A stretch of DNA of 57,699 nucleotides from CAYNLK01 sp964398055 (GTDB taxonomy: Bacteria > Chloroflexota > Anaerolineae > 4572-78 > J111), in contig CAYNLK010000039.1 of assembly GCA_964398055.1 (NCBI GenBank), forward strand, positions 1-57,699, given 5' to 3'. Below are positions 49,762-57,699 of this stretch, in pieces. Positions within the stretch are counted from its first letter, which is position 1, and each line of letters opens with the position of its first letter. A program made the translations under genes and the position numbers. The notes beneath the pieces are model-generated. The model was not told where the DNA came from. It was given only the letters and a program-made list of their open reading frames with translations, and searched no databases.

Positions 49762-51033
49762 TTGGCTGGTAATGAACCCCGCCCTACTTCGACCACGCCG
49801 GAGAGGCCGAGCAATCCTCGCCAATTTTATCTTGCTGAAACACTCGGTCTGTCTCACGACCCTTTTGATGGGCCGGTAGCCGAGCAAGAACTGCACAGTA
49901 CTGAAAAAGAATCCCACTTTTTTGCCTATTATACTGACCCAACCTCAGCCCAATTTGATAAACCCCTGTTACAATCGTTGCGAGAGGCGCGCAATGGGTT
50001 GATTTTTGGACCGCCGGGCAGCGGCAAAACAACCCTGCGTTATACGCTGGAGGCCGAGTGTCGTTCAGTTTTTGATCGCACCCTGGTGGTCACTTACGAG
50101 CTTAGCCACAAAACGATCCGGCCGCCAACCACAGAAGAACATTGGACCAACCTGGCCAGGGAACTGGCGATTGATTTGTTCATCCAGGTGGTTGAGCAGT
50201 TGAATATTATCGACACGCCAACTAAAGCGCAACTGACGCATCTTCGTGGTCAGATGGCGTTAGTCTGGCCGCGGTTATGCCGGACAGTTGAGTTACTGTT
50301 GACAGATGATTTCTCAACTCGCGATAACGGCCTGGCGGCGTTGTGGCCGCGCCTGAATCGACCGGCTATCCGCTATGTCAGCCCGTCGGCCCGGATCAGG
50401 CAATTTATTGAAGCGAGCCTGCCGCAAGAAGCCGACTCCCCCGTAACTTCGACTGGTCAGACGTTGCTCCAGGCCGGCCTGGCTGCGGCCAAAGCCTGGG
50501 GTTTTGAGCGGATTTTTGTACTGATCGATGGCGTGGACGCCCTGGAACGTGAAGTTGACAGTATGCTGGCGCTGATTGCGCCCCTGCTTGATAACCTGGC
50601 TCACTGGCAGACCGAGCAGCTTTACTTTTATTCTTTCCTCCCCTTGGAATTGGAAACCCCTCTCAATAAAACCTACCGTGAAAAATTTAACCTATTGCCA
50701 TTTCCGCCAATCTGGTACATAATAGAGTGGCATGAGAGTAATTTAACGGAACTGTTACATCAGCGCTTGCGGGCGGCGGGCAGCCGGCTGCCGGGTTTCA
50801 ATGCTCTGGCCGCTGCTGATTTAGGACCAAAACTGGAACAGGCTTTGATTGACGCCGCTAAAGACTCTCCCCGACGATTACTTCAAGTTGTCAGCGCCCT
50901 GATTGATGCTCATGCCCAAAGCAAACCCGAGCGTGTTTTAATAACCGCACAAGATTGGCAGCAAATGCGGCAGCAATGGAGTTATGGCCTGCCACTGCCG
51001 CCCGACCTGCCGGCAAATGGTTATTCTCCCTAG
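49762..51033 (+). CDS. AAA-type ATPase of the conflict-like operon
   Basis: 423 residues. Walker A IFGPPGSGKTTLRYTLE (GPPGSGKT 83-90) and Walker B FERIFVLIDGVDALE (about 250-260), followed by PRRLLQVVSALIDAH, a lid-like helical part. The N-terminal 75 residues contain FFAYYTDPTSAQFDKPLLQSL, which may be a recruiting region. It starts at TTG with GAGGAG 8 nt upstream. First gene of a packed operon: 21 bp before the TIR-STAND gene. Probably a switch or loader ATPase; family not recognised beyond P-loop. Confidence 0.78.
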   Translation: MAGNEPRPTSTTPERPSNPRQFYLAETLGLSHDPFDGPVAEQELHSTEKESHFFAYYTDPTSAQFDKPLLQSLREARNGLIFGPPGSGKTTLRYTLEAECRSVFDRTLVVTYELSHKTIRPPTTEEHWTNLARELAIDLFIQVVEQLNIIDTPTKAQLTHLRGQMALVWPRLCRTVELLLTDDFSTRDNGLAALWPRLNRPAIRYVSPSARIRQFIEASLPQEADSPVTSTGQTLLQAGLAAAKAWGFERIFVLIDGVDALEREVDSMLALIAPLLDNLAHWQTEQLYFYSFLPLELETPLNKTYREKFNLLPFPPIWYIIEWHESNLTELLHQRLRAAGSRLPGFNALAAADLGPKLEQALIDAAKDSPRRLLQVVSALIDAHAQSKPERVLITAQDWQQMRQQWSYGLPLPPDLPANGYSP

Positions 51034-51054
51034 ATTCATGTTGGGCGAGGGAAC

Positions 51055-52704
51055 ATGAACCGGGAGTTTAGACGATCATTGTCCTTCGCTCATAGGCCAG
51101 GGAGTTGGAATATGCCTCATCTTGAACCTTATTCCCCTGATTTATTTGTTGGTCGAGAGGAGTTGTTAGCGGAACTGGTTGATTGGGTGTTCAAGCCTGC
51201 CAGCCGCTACCGCTTGAAATTGATTTCGGCTCCCCCAGGCTATGGTAAAAGCTGGCTATTGGCTGCCTTGATAGAGCGATTGTCGGCCAGGCCGGATTTC
51301 TTTGTTATCTCCATCCCTGTTGCAGACCTGATTTCCCAAAACCAGATAGAAGCCTGGCTGTCGATTGTAATCGACCGGGCCCGCGCCGTGCGATCGGCTA
51401 TTGGCGATAGGGGGGCCGATGACACTTTAGAAGGCAAGATTGCCCACTTAGTTCAAGGATTGGCGGCCGGATCCCCCTCGTTGCGCCCAGTTTTGATTGT
51501 AGATGGCTTGGATGAGCCGAGCCCTGCTCAGCAAGAATTTCTGCAAAAACAACTTTTGGAACAGTTCTGGCGATATCCTGAGGTCCGTCTTATTGTTTCT
51601 TGCCGCGATGATTACCGGTTGACCAGTCCTCTCTTGCGGCGAGGCGCCGGCCCCCGGATAGAACTTTCTCCTTTTTCTGAAACCGAAGGTCTTGAACAAC
51701 TACAAAAACGAGCCAATCTGGAGGCAGAAGCGTTCCCGCTTGCCGAAGAGGCATTTTTAGAGCTAGCGCCTTATCGCCTGACCATCCCCGGCTTAAATAC
51801 GCTTTTAAGTCGTCATATTCGTCAAAATCAGGTTGATGGTCGCATTCCCCTGTTGTCAGCAGATGAGGTAAGGGCATGTTGGCTGGCAATCATTGGCCCG
51901 GCGATTAACGAGAAGCCCCAACATTCAGAAACATTAGAGAGCGACCTGCGCCGGATGGTTCAACTCTCAGAAGAAAGCTGGACCCTGGAAACCTTTGCCA
52001 GGGTCTGTGGTTACACTCAGGATCAGGCCGGGCAGCACCTCAACAGCTTGCAAGAATTAAGCCTTGTTGCCCATACCGGTCTGCAGCGCTTCCACATAAT
52101 TGAGGGGATCAGGCAAATACTCCAACTTGAAATTAAGCTACGATTTGAAATAGAAATATCTTCTATAGTTCGTACACCCTCTGAAATTTCTGAGGGGCCG
52201 TCTGTTCCTCCTGCACCGCCTAAGAACCCCCCTTCGGCTCTTCAATCTCCTGACGAAATCCCTGAGCGAAATCCTGCTGAACAAGAAATTCAACTTTTTC
52301 TTAGTTATAGTCGGGCAGATCAAAGTAAAGTCGAACAATTGTACCAGGATTTGGTCAACTCAGGCTATAAACCCTGGATGGATGTAAAGGACATTCTGCC
52401 AGGTGAAAATTGGGACAAACGTATCCGCAAGGCCATTGAAAAATCAGATTTTTTTCTGGCTTGTTTATCAATCCGTTCCGTTGATAGACGAGGTTACATT
52501 CAGAAGGAAATTAAGCAGGCTCTGGACCAATGGCAAGAAAAGCTGGAGGACGATATATACCTGATTCCAGTGAAACTTGAAGAGTGCAACACACCGGATA
52601 GTTTAATATCCTTGCAGTATGTTGAATTATTTAGACCAGATGGCTGGCCTCGACTGTTACGAGCTATCGAGGTAGGCATCCGCCGTCGAACCGGCTCGAT
52701 TTAA
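51055..52704 (+). CDS. STAND-like NTPase with C-terminal TIR domain
   Basis: 549 residues. An NTPase domain begins DLFVGREELLAELVDWVF with Walker A LISAPPGYGKSWLLAAL (59-66) and Walker B VLIVDGLDEPS (about 147-157), then a winged-helix-like region (about 300-355). A Pro-rich linker (375-405) joins a TIR domain (about 413-546) that opens EIQLFLSYSRADQSKV and keeps the putative catalytic Glu in YIQKEIKQAL (E485). ATP-gated TIR NADase activity is the inferred output. Two starts are possible: 51055 or 51112, the latter with the better GGGAG Shine-Dalgarno. 13 bp before the TPR gene. Confidence 0.85.
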   Translation: MNREFRRSLSFAHRPGSWNMPHLEPYSPDLFVGREELLAELVDWVFKPASRYRLKLISAPPGYGKSWLLAALIERLSARPDFFVISIPVADLISQNQIEAWLSIVIDRARAVRSAIGDRGADDTLEGKIAHLVQGLAAGSPSLRPVLIVDGLDEPSPAQQEFLQKQLLEQFWRYPEVRLIVSCRDDYRLTSPLLRRGAGPRIELSPFSETEGLEQLQKRANLEAEAFPLAEEAFLELAPYRLTIPGLNTLLSRHIRQNQVDGRIPLLSADEVRACWLAIIGPAINEKPQHSETLESDLRRMVQLSEESWTLETFARVCGYTQDQAGQHLNSLQELSLVAHTGLQRFHIIEGIRQILQLEIKLRFEIEISSIVRTPSEISEGPSVPPAPPKNPPSALQSPDEIPERNPAEQEIQLFLSYSRADQSKVEQLYQDLVNSGYKPWMDVKDILPGENWDKRIRKAIEKSDFFLACLSIRSVDRRGYIQKEIKQALDQWQEKLEDDIYLIPVKLEECNTPDSLISLQYVELFRPDGWPRLLRAIEVGIRRRTGSI

Positions 52705-52717
52705 AGGAGAGAGAATC

Positions 52718-55700
52718 ATGACAGCCCCTGCCTTTGTTGCCGCCCAACAAACCTTCCGGCTTATCAATCGTGACAATGAACTGAAGAAATTACGCCAGGC
52801 CATTTGCGATCCCGGCTCGGACCCTCGGGTGGTTATCATCAAATCGCCGGGAGGGTGGGGCAAAACTCGCCTCCTGATGGAGGCTCTCTGGCGGGCGGGC
52901 CATCCCGGTATTTTCCCCCAGCGGGACAAAGTTGATTCTGAAAATGAATGGGGTGTTCAAGAGCGGGTCATTGTTTCCGGTGTCTTGGATTTTTCCGAGT
53001 CCCGTTTGCATCTCTTTGATAAATTTATGGAACGGCTGCGCCAATCTTTTGACTGGCATCCGCGGGTCGAATTTCCTAAATACGATGCCGCCCTCAGTAC
53101 CTACCGCCGCCGCAGCAAAGACCATGTGGATTTCAGCGCCATCCAAATCGCCTTCGAGCAGTCGCATACTACGTTTTTTGAGGATTATCAACGCCTGGCT
53201 CAAGCCCACCGCCTGGTCTGGGCGTTGGATACTTTGGAGCAGCTTCGCTACCCCGGCGCGCCCTGGTTGAAGGAAAAAGGTTTGCTGACCGGTCAAGATC
53301 TGGATTTTAGCACCCGTGAGCGGCTATTGAGCCTGTTGGCTTCCAATCAGCTGCCCAATACCACTATTTTATTAGCCGGTCGTCCTGGCGCCGAAGATTA
53401 TTTTACCGAACTGGCCCACCTGGCCCGAAAAAATTTCACCGTCGAAATCATTGACCTGACTGTTTTTAGCCTGGCCGATACCAAAAATTACCTGCAGCAA
53501 CTGGAGCAGGACTATACTCAAGAGCCAACACGTTCGGATTTTAATCAGAATGTCGCCGATGCGTTGAAGTTGATCGCCGCCGATGAAGATAGGATTTCGG
53601 TGTTGCATCAATTTACCGGCGGCAAACCGGTGCTGCTGGCTCTCTTTACCGATTTGCTTGTCGAGGGCAAAGAAGAACCGGAAGCTCTGCGACTGACCCC
53701 GGCCGAGGCCCGGGAACGGTTACAGTCCAAAAGTCTGGACGATATCCAGTTTGACATCGAGGCTGATTTTATCAATCTTATCTTTGCCAAAACCGGCGAT
53801 CTCCGCTCACGTATTTTAACGGCTTTGGTCAGAGCCAGACGCGGCCTGACTCTTGATCAACTTGAATTTATCTTAGGCAGCCAACCAGGGCAAAAGCCTG
53901 AGACATGGACTCCAAATAGAGAATTGCGCGACAGAATCGCCGCCGAGTTGGACGAAAAAAATCCCTTTTCGCTGCGTTATCTTTCCTTTGTCAAAAGCGG
54001 TTTCGGCGAGCGGCTCATCCTGCAAGATGAACTCTACCGGATTTATGACGACCATATGGCTCGCCACGACCGTTCCCGGCAGGATGAAACCCTGGCCAGG
54101 ACGGCCCTGTACCGCCAGCTGCACGTCTGGGCTAAAGCCCAGATTGTCCGCCTGAGAGAGGAACGCAACCAAAAACGTCGACAGGATGAGGACTCCCTAG
54201 CCTGGACTTCTCCGGCTAAAGCTTTAACCAGCACCTTCCGTTATCTGGGCCAGATAGAAGAAGAGGCCCGCCTCAATTTGGAGGAGCAACTTCAGGAAGC
54301 TGAACTGGAACGTTTGTACTATAAACTCCGGTTAGACCCCGGTGAGGGTATTTTTGATTGGTATACTGACAATACTGAGAGACGGCTGCAAACAGGTACA
54401 GAAGCAGGAGACTTACAAGGCCAGATCGAGTTATGGCGTTTTGCCCAGTACAACCCAACCGAGGAGGCCTGGCGCAGTTTCATTGACATCCCACCCGAAA
54501 ACTGGCCGGTGCTGGAACGGATTATTGCCGCCGATGATGTCATCCGCTGGTTCAAACGTTTTTTCATCCGGGGGGAATATCAACGCGCCCTGGAATTTAT
54601 TGCCGGGGTTGAATCTGCCCTGCCTGCTTTGACCGACCTGGATCGAGCTATTCTTAATCATCCGTTCTTTCATAATGAGATCATCAGTTGGCGTGAATTT
54701 GCTCAGACCTATCTCAGCCAGGATATCGAGGATAATATCGCTAATCTCAAAAAGGTCATCCAGAACATAAGTGATTTATTAAAGGCAGACTTTCCTGAAA
54801 AGAATGAGTTCGGCTTGAGTCCGCAGACGGCTCGCACTCGTCTCCGGCGCACCCAGGGCGTCGCTTACAATAACCTGGGTTACAGTTACACAACCCTGGG
54901 CCGCTACCGCGAAGCCAGCCAGGCTTACGCCGAGGCCGAGCGCTACCTGCGCGACACCGGCTTCTTGAGTATGCAGGCTAACGTGCGTAATAATCTATCT
55001 CGAGTCCTGTCGGAGTTAGGCTTGATTACCCGGGCCGAACGAGTCTGCCGGGATGGCCTAGGTTTACGCGAAAGGTTAGGCTACGAAGCCCCTATCGCTG
55101 TATCTCACAGCACCCTGGCGCTTATTTACAATAACGGGATGCAGCCGGAAAATGCCTGGGTCGAGGCGGCGATGGCCGTGGCTTACTTCCGTAAGTTGCA
55201 GAACCGTCGTGGGCATGGTCTGGCTCTGCACCACCTGGCTGAGGCGCTGCGCCGGTTGGCCACGTCGCCCCGGCCAAAGCAGGATCGCCCGGAGCAGCTT
55301 TTTGAAACGGCTATGGAAGCGATTGATCAGGCCGTAGAAATATTTACCGAGAATCCGGAGGTTATGCGGTTGGTTGAGGTCTATATTGAACAGGGTTGCC
55401 TGTACCGAGATTATACTCGCTACCTGAAACGGCAGGGTTATCCTCAATTCGCCGATTACATCGATAGAGCCATCAAGCCGCTTAACCGGGCCGTGGCGCT
55501 GGCCCAAGAAATGGGTTTACCTCGCCACCAACTTGACGCTCTGGTTAATCTGGCCTGGGCCTACTACTACGCCGAAAAGCCAGACGAAGCTGAAGCGACC
55601 TTTGAAACCACCCTCAAGTTTGCTGCTACTTTGCAAAAAGAGAACTGTTTCCTTAAAAAAGGGCAGCAGCCGCCCCCACCGACCAACGCCGAGCCTCACG

Positions 55701-56137
55701 TGTTTATGTTGTTGGGTAAGGTTTGGGCAGTCAGGGCGCGAATGAGCATGGATCGCTTTTTGCAACGGCAAGCTGAATTCAAAGAACTCTATCCAGAAGA
55801 CCGGTCGGCCAGGGTCGAGGCCGTCCACAAAGATGAAGCCGCCCAACGGTCGCTGCAAGAAGCCGCCGAAGCCTTTGTGTTAGCCCTGGGCTATAACGAA
55901 CTGTACTCCATTCGTTCCCCTTATATCTCGGTTGTGTTTGACCGGCTTTACGCCTATCTCAAAGGTTTTAACACGATTGAACTGCAAGATTTCTATAAAT
56001 ACCAGGCTCAAGCTAGAGCAGAGTATCGAGTTGCCGAGATTACGCCTGAAGATGTGACCGATATGGAAGTCTTCCTGCGGCAATCCTTTGGCGACTACTA
56101 TGAGCCGTTACCCGGCAGCCAGGAGGTAGACTCGTGA
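52718..56137 (+). CDS. Large NTPase with TPR repeats
   Basis: 1139 residues. Residues 20-360 carry an NTPase with Walker A VVIIKSPGGWGKTRLLME (43-51) and Walker B-like LVWALDTLEQL (about 167-177). A winged-helix-like stretch and a charged helical part follow (350-690). TPR-like repeats start at about 705 (GVAYNNLGYSYTTLGRYREA) and continue to about 965 (ALVNLAWAYYYAEKPDEAE). No obvious enzymatic effector at either end. STAND proteins of this shape sense a ligand through the repeats. GGAG lies upstream of the ATG. The stop codon overlaps the radical SAM start. Confidence 0.82.
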   Translation: MTAPAFVAAQQTFRLINRDNELKKLRQAICDPGSDPRVVIIKSPGGWGKTRLLMEALWRAGHPGIFPQRDKVDSENEWGVQERVIVSGVLDFSESRLHLFDKFMERLRQSFDWHPRVEFPKYDAALSTYRRRSKDHVDFSAIQIAFEQSHTTFFEDYQRLAQAHRLVWALDTLEQLRYPGAPWLKEKGLLTGQDLDFSTRERLLSLLASNQLPNTTILLAGRPGAEDYFTELAHLARKNFTVEIIDLTVFSLADTKNYLQQLEQDYTQEPTRSDFNQNVADALKLIAADEDRISVLHQFTGGKPVLLALFTDLLVEGKEEPEALRLTPAEARERLQSKSLDDIQFDIEADFINLIFAKTGDLRSRILTALVRARRGLTLDQLEFILGSQPGQKPETWTPNRELRDRIAAELDEKNPFSLRYLSFVKSGFGERLILQDELYRIYDDHMARHDRSRQDETLARTALYRQLHVWAKAQIVRLREERNQKRRQDEDSLAWTSPAKALTSTFRYLGQIEEEARLNLEEQLQEAELERLYYKLRLDPGEGIFDWYTDNTERRLQTGTEAGDLQGQIELWRFAQYNPTEEAWRSFIDIPPENWPVLERIIAADDVIRWFKRFFIRGEYQRALEFIAGVESALPALTDLDRAILNHPFFHNEIISWREFAQTYLSQDIEDNIANLKKVIQNISDLLKADFPEKNEFGLSPQTARTRLRRTQGVAYNNLGYSYTTLGRYREASQAYAEAERYLRDTGFLSMQANVRNNLSRVLSELGLITRAERVCRDGLGLRERLGYEAPIAVSHSTLALIYNNGMQPENAWVEAAMAVAYFRKLQNRRGHGLALHHLAEALRRLATSPRPKQDRPEQLFETAMEAIDQAVEIFTENPEVMRLVEVYIEQGCLYRDYTRYLKRQGYPQFADYIDRAIKPLNRAVALAQEMGLPRHQLDALVNLAWAYYYAEKPDEAEATFETTLKFAATLQKENCFLKKGQQPPPPTNAEPHVFMLLGKVWAVRARMSMDRFLQRQAEFKELYPEDRSARVEAVHKDEAAQRSLQEAAEAFVLALGYNELYSIRSPYISVVFDRLYAYLKGFNTIELQDFYKYQAQARAEYRVAEITPEDVTDMEVFLRQSFGDYYEPLPGSQEVDS

Positions 56138-57627
56138 AATCATTTGTTCCTCTGACCCTGACTCCGCCGGACATAGCCGGATTAGAAAATGATTGCGCCC
56201 CCTTCAGCGGGCCGCTGCCGATGGTCGGCCTGTCTGGCGATCTGGAAGAAGATTGCGCCCCGGCGGTTGGGCCGCTTCATTTTGACTTCCTGGAACAGCA
56301 CATATATGACAGGTTTCCAAAATCTGCCGGGTATGGCCTCGCCCCCCACCTCTACACCGACCCTCTGCCCCACGATTTCACCCTGGCCTATGGCCCTTAC
56401 TGTCCGGCCGGGCCGGTGGTGCTCAATCCGCCGGCATTCAACCGCTTGCTGGAGTTTCACACCCCCCAACCACTGGAACAAGCCGTCGATTATACCCTGG
56501 CCGCATGTGGTTTGATTCTCCCGGCCGGGCAGAAACCCACCCTGCAATGGGGCCAACTCACCACCCTGACCGCCTGGCTGCACGTCACCAACGCCTGCAA
56601 TTTGGACTGCCCCTACTGTTACGTGCGCAAATCCAACGAGCGGATGTCCGTTGCAGTGGGCCGGCAAGCTATTGAGGCTGTTTTCCGGTCGGCGGGACGG
56701 CGCGGCTTTAAGGCGGTCAAACTCAAATATGCCGGCGGTGAGGCGGCCTTGCACTTCAAATTGGTCCGGCAGTTGCATGGCTATGCCCAACAACTGGCGG
56801 CTGAAAATAGGCTCGACCTGCGGGCCGTGGTGCTCAGCAACGGCACCGTCTGGACGCCGGCGATGGCTCGCTGGCTGGTCGACGCCGGGGTCAAGTTGAT
56901 GATATCGCTGGATGGGGTCGGCGCGGCCCACGATGCCCAACGCCCCACTCGTACCGGGCGAGGTTCTTTTGCCCGGATCGAGCATATCGTCGATACCATC
57001 TTGTTGCCGGCCGGGGTGAGACCGGATATCTCCATCACCATTACGGCGCGCAATAGTTCCGCCGCAGCCAAGGCGGTCGCCTGGGCCATCGAGCGAGATT
57101 TACCCTTCAGTCTCAACTTCTATCGGCAGAATTTGCAATCGGCCAACTATGAAGACCTTAAATTCGAAGAAACTCAGATCATCGAGGGGCTGCGCCGGGC
57201 CTATGGCGTGGTGGAGCAGCGGTTGCCCCTGCGGCCATTCTTGAGCGGCCTGCTCGACCGGATGCAACCGGAAGCCCATACCCATACCTGCGGCGTTGGC
57301 CAGAGTTATTTGGTTTTTACGCACACCGGCCAGGTGGCCCAGTGCCAGATGCATCTGGAGCAAGGTCGGCCCTACACCGGCGCAGACGATGTTTTGAAAC
57401 TGGTGGCTAACGGGCCGATCCCCTTAGTGGCGGTTGATGAAAAGGAAGGTTGCCGCGACTGCCTGTGGCGCTATCGCTGCGCCGGCGGCTGTCCCCTGGA
57501 AACCTTCCGGGCCACCGGCCGCTTCGACGTGAAAAGCCCTCATTGTCACATTTATACCACCATGTTTCCACTGGCGCTGCGGCTGGAGGGTCTTCGTTTG
57601 ATGAAGCTAAACGGAGTTCTAACCTGA
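56134..57627 (+). CDS. Radical SAM/SPASM enzyme with duplicated Cys motif
   Basis: 497 residues. Residues 17-50 hold a tandem duplicated motif: LENDCAPFSGPL (17-28) and LEEDCAPAVGPL (37-48), 20 residues apart, with identical D-C-A-P and G-P-L. Residues about 80-130 resemble a PqqD/RRE-like winged helix (PYCPAGPVVLNPPAFNRLLE). The radical SAM cluster motif is CNLDCPYCY (C155, C159, C162). The SPASM part has CGVGQSYLVFTHTGQVAQC and GCRDCLWRYRCAGGCP. It probably modifies peptides or proteins. GTG start overlaps the upstream stop by 4 nt with AGGAGG before it. A further gene may lie beyond the window end. Confidence 0.87.
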   Translation: MKSFVPLTLTPPDIAGLENDCAPFSGPLPMVGLSGDLEEDCAPAVGPLHFDFLEQHIYDRFPKSAGYGLAPHLYTDPLPHDFTLAYGPYCPAGPVVLNPPAFNRLLEFHTPQPLEQAVDYTLAACGLILPAGQKPTLQWGQLTTLTAWLHVTNACNLDCPYCYVRKSNERMSVAVGRQAIEAVFRSAGRRGFKAVKLKYAGGEAALHFKLVRQLHGYAQQLAAENRLDLRAVVLSNGTVWTPAMARWLVDAGVKLMISLDGVGAAHDAQRPTRTGRGSFARIEHIVDTILLPAGVRPDISITITARNSSAAAKAVAWAIERDLPFSLNFYRQNLQSANYEDLKFEETQIIEGLRRAYGVVEQRLPLRPFLSGLLDRMQPEAHTHTCGVGQSYLVFTHTGQVAQCQMHLEQGRPYTGADDVLKLVANGPIPLVAVDEKEGCRDCLWRYRCAGGCPLETFRATGRFDVKSPHCHIYTTMFPLALRLEGLRLMKLNGVLT

Positions 57628-57699
57628 TGTAAGCCTGATGTTAGCTGTAGTTTCGCCAAAAGATAGCAGAAAGCACATTAAAAACCACATCAACTGCGG

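Noticed and set aside
1..57699. tRNA or rRNA genes
   Set aside because: No T-loop/acceptor patterns or conserved rRNA segments were noticed on reading. A covariance search would be needed to exclude a missed tRNA.

Overview
The window looks like a chromosomal piece of a Chloroflexi (Anaerolineae-like) bacterium. The basis is inference from gene content and style: a GC-rich genome with strong Shine-Dalgarno sequences and frequent GTG/TTG starts, a complex I operon split from its peripheral arm, an acyclic carotenoid cluster, P/T-rich single-pass sensor-like proteins (TIR-TM-FGE, FHA-TM), many small palindromic repeats of the kind common in that phylum, and large STAND-type NTPase loci. No rRNA, tRNA, CRISPR array or complete transposase was found.

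Layout. 1-1178: gene-poor, with two inverted-repeat elements, a 21-bp tandem repeat and probable gene remnants. 1179-6390: TIR-TM-FGE protein, M29 aminopeptidase, PRC-barrel protein, alkaline-phosphatase-fold enzyme and O-methyltransferase. 6412-14744 (minus): membrane-arm complex I operon nuoA-H-J-K-L-M-N, with repeats in the N/M, M/L and L/K junctions and no peripheral-arm subunits. Divergent from it is an adrenodoxin-reductase-type ferredoxin-NADP reductase behind a near-consensus promoter. 16638-19095: AT-rich three-gene module (unknown protein, XRE-ImmA/IrrE, PIN) with its own promoter and operator-like repeats. 19312-26164: TauE/SafE exporter, mtnA, two small membrane or periplasmic unknowns around an alpha/beta hydrolase, and an AAC(3)-methyltransferase fusion. 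26178-29063: hybrid histidine kinase. 29338-34392: crtB, crtI, carotenoid oxygenase and a ThiF-like E1 enzyme. 34431-47871: large GT39-type membrane glycosyltransferase, ECF sigma and small zinc-finger anti-sigma pair, SRPBCC, Trm112-like, peptidase MA, Pcm, FHA protein, GT2, cyclase-family hydrolase, MaoC and PfkB kinase.

48050-57627 is the most unusual region: a P-loop ATPase with a C-terminal winged helix, an AT-rich 400-bp gap with several promoter-like sites, then a tightly packed operon of an AAA ATPase, a STAND NTPase with a C-terminal TIR domain, a 1139-residue NTPase with TPR repeats, and a radical SAM/SPASM enzyme whose N-terminus carries a 20-residue-spaced duplicated Cys motif. 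It has the design of a signal-sensing, NTP-dependent conflict system, possibly joined to peptide modification. I do not recognise the combination as a named system; that is a statement of my recognition, not a database result.

Small mobile or palindromic repeats occur throughout. The clearest is a 135-bp palindromic element at 20073-20207 bounded by an 18-bp perfect direct repeat that looks like a target-site duplication.
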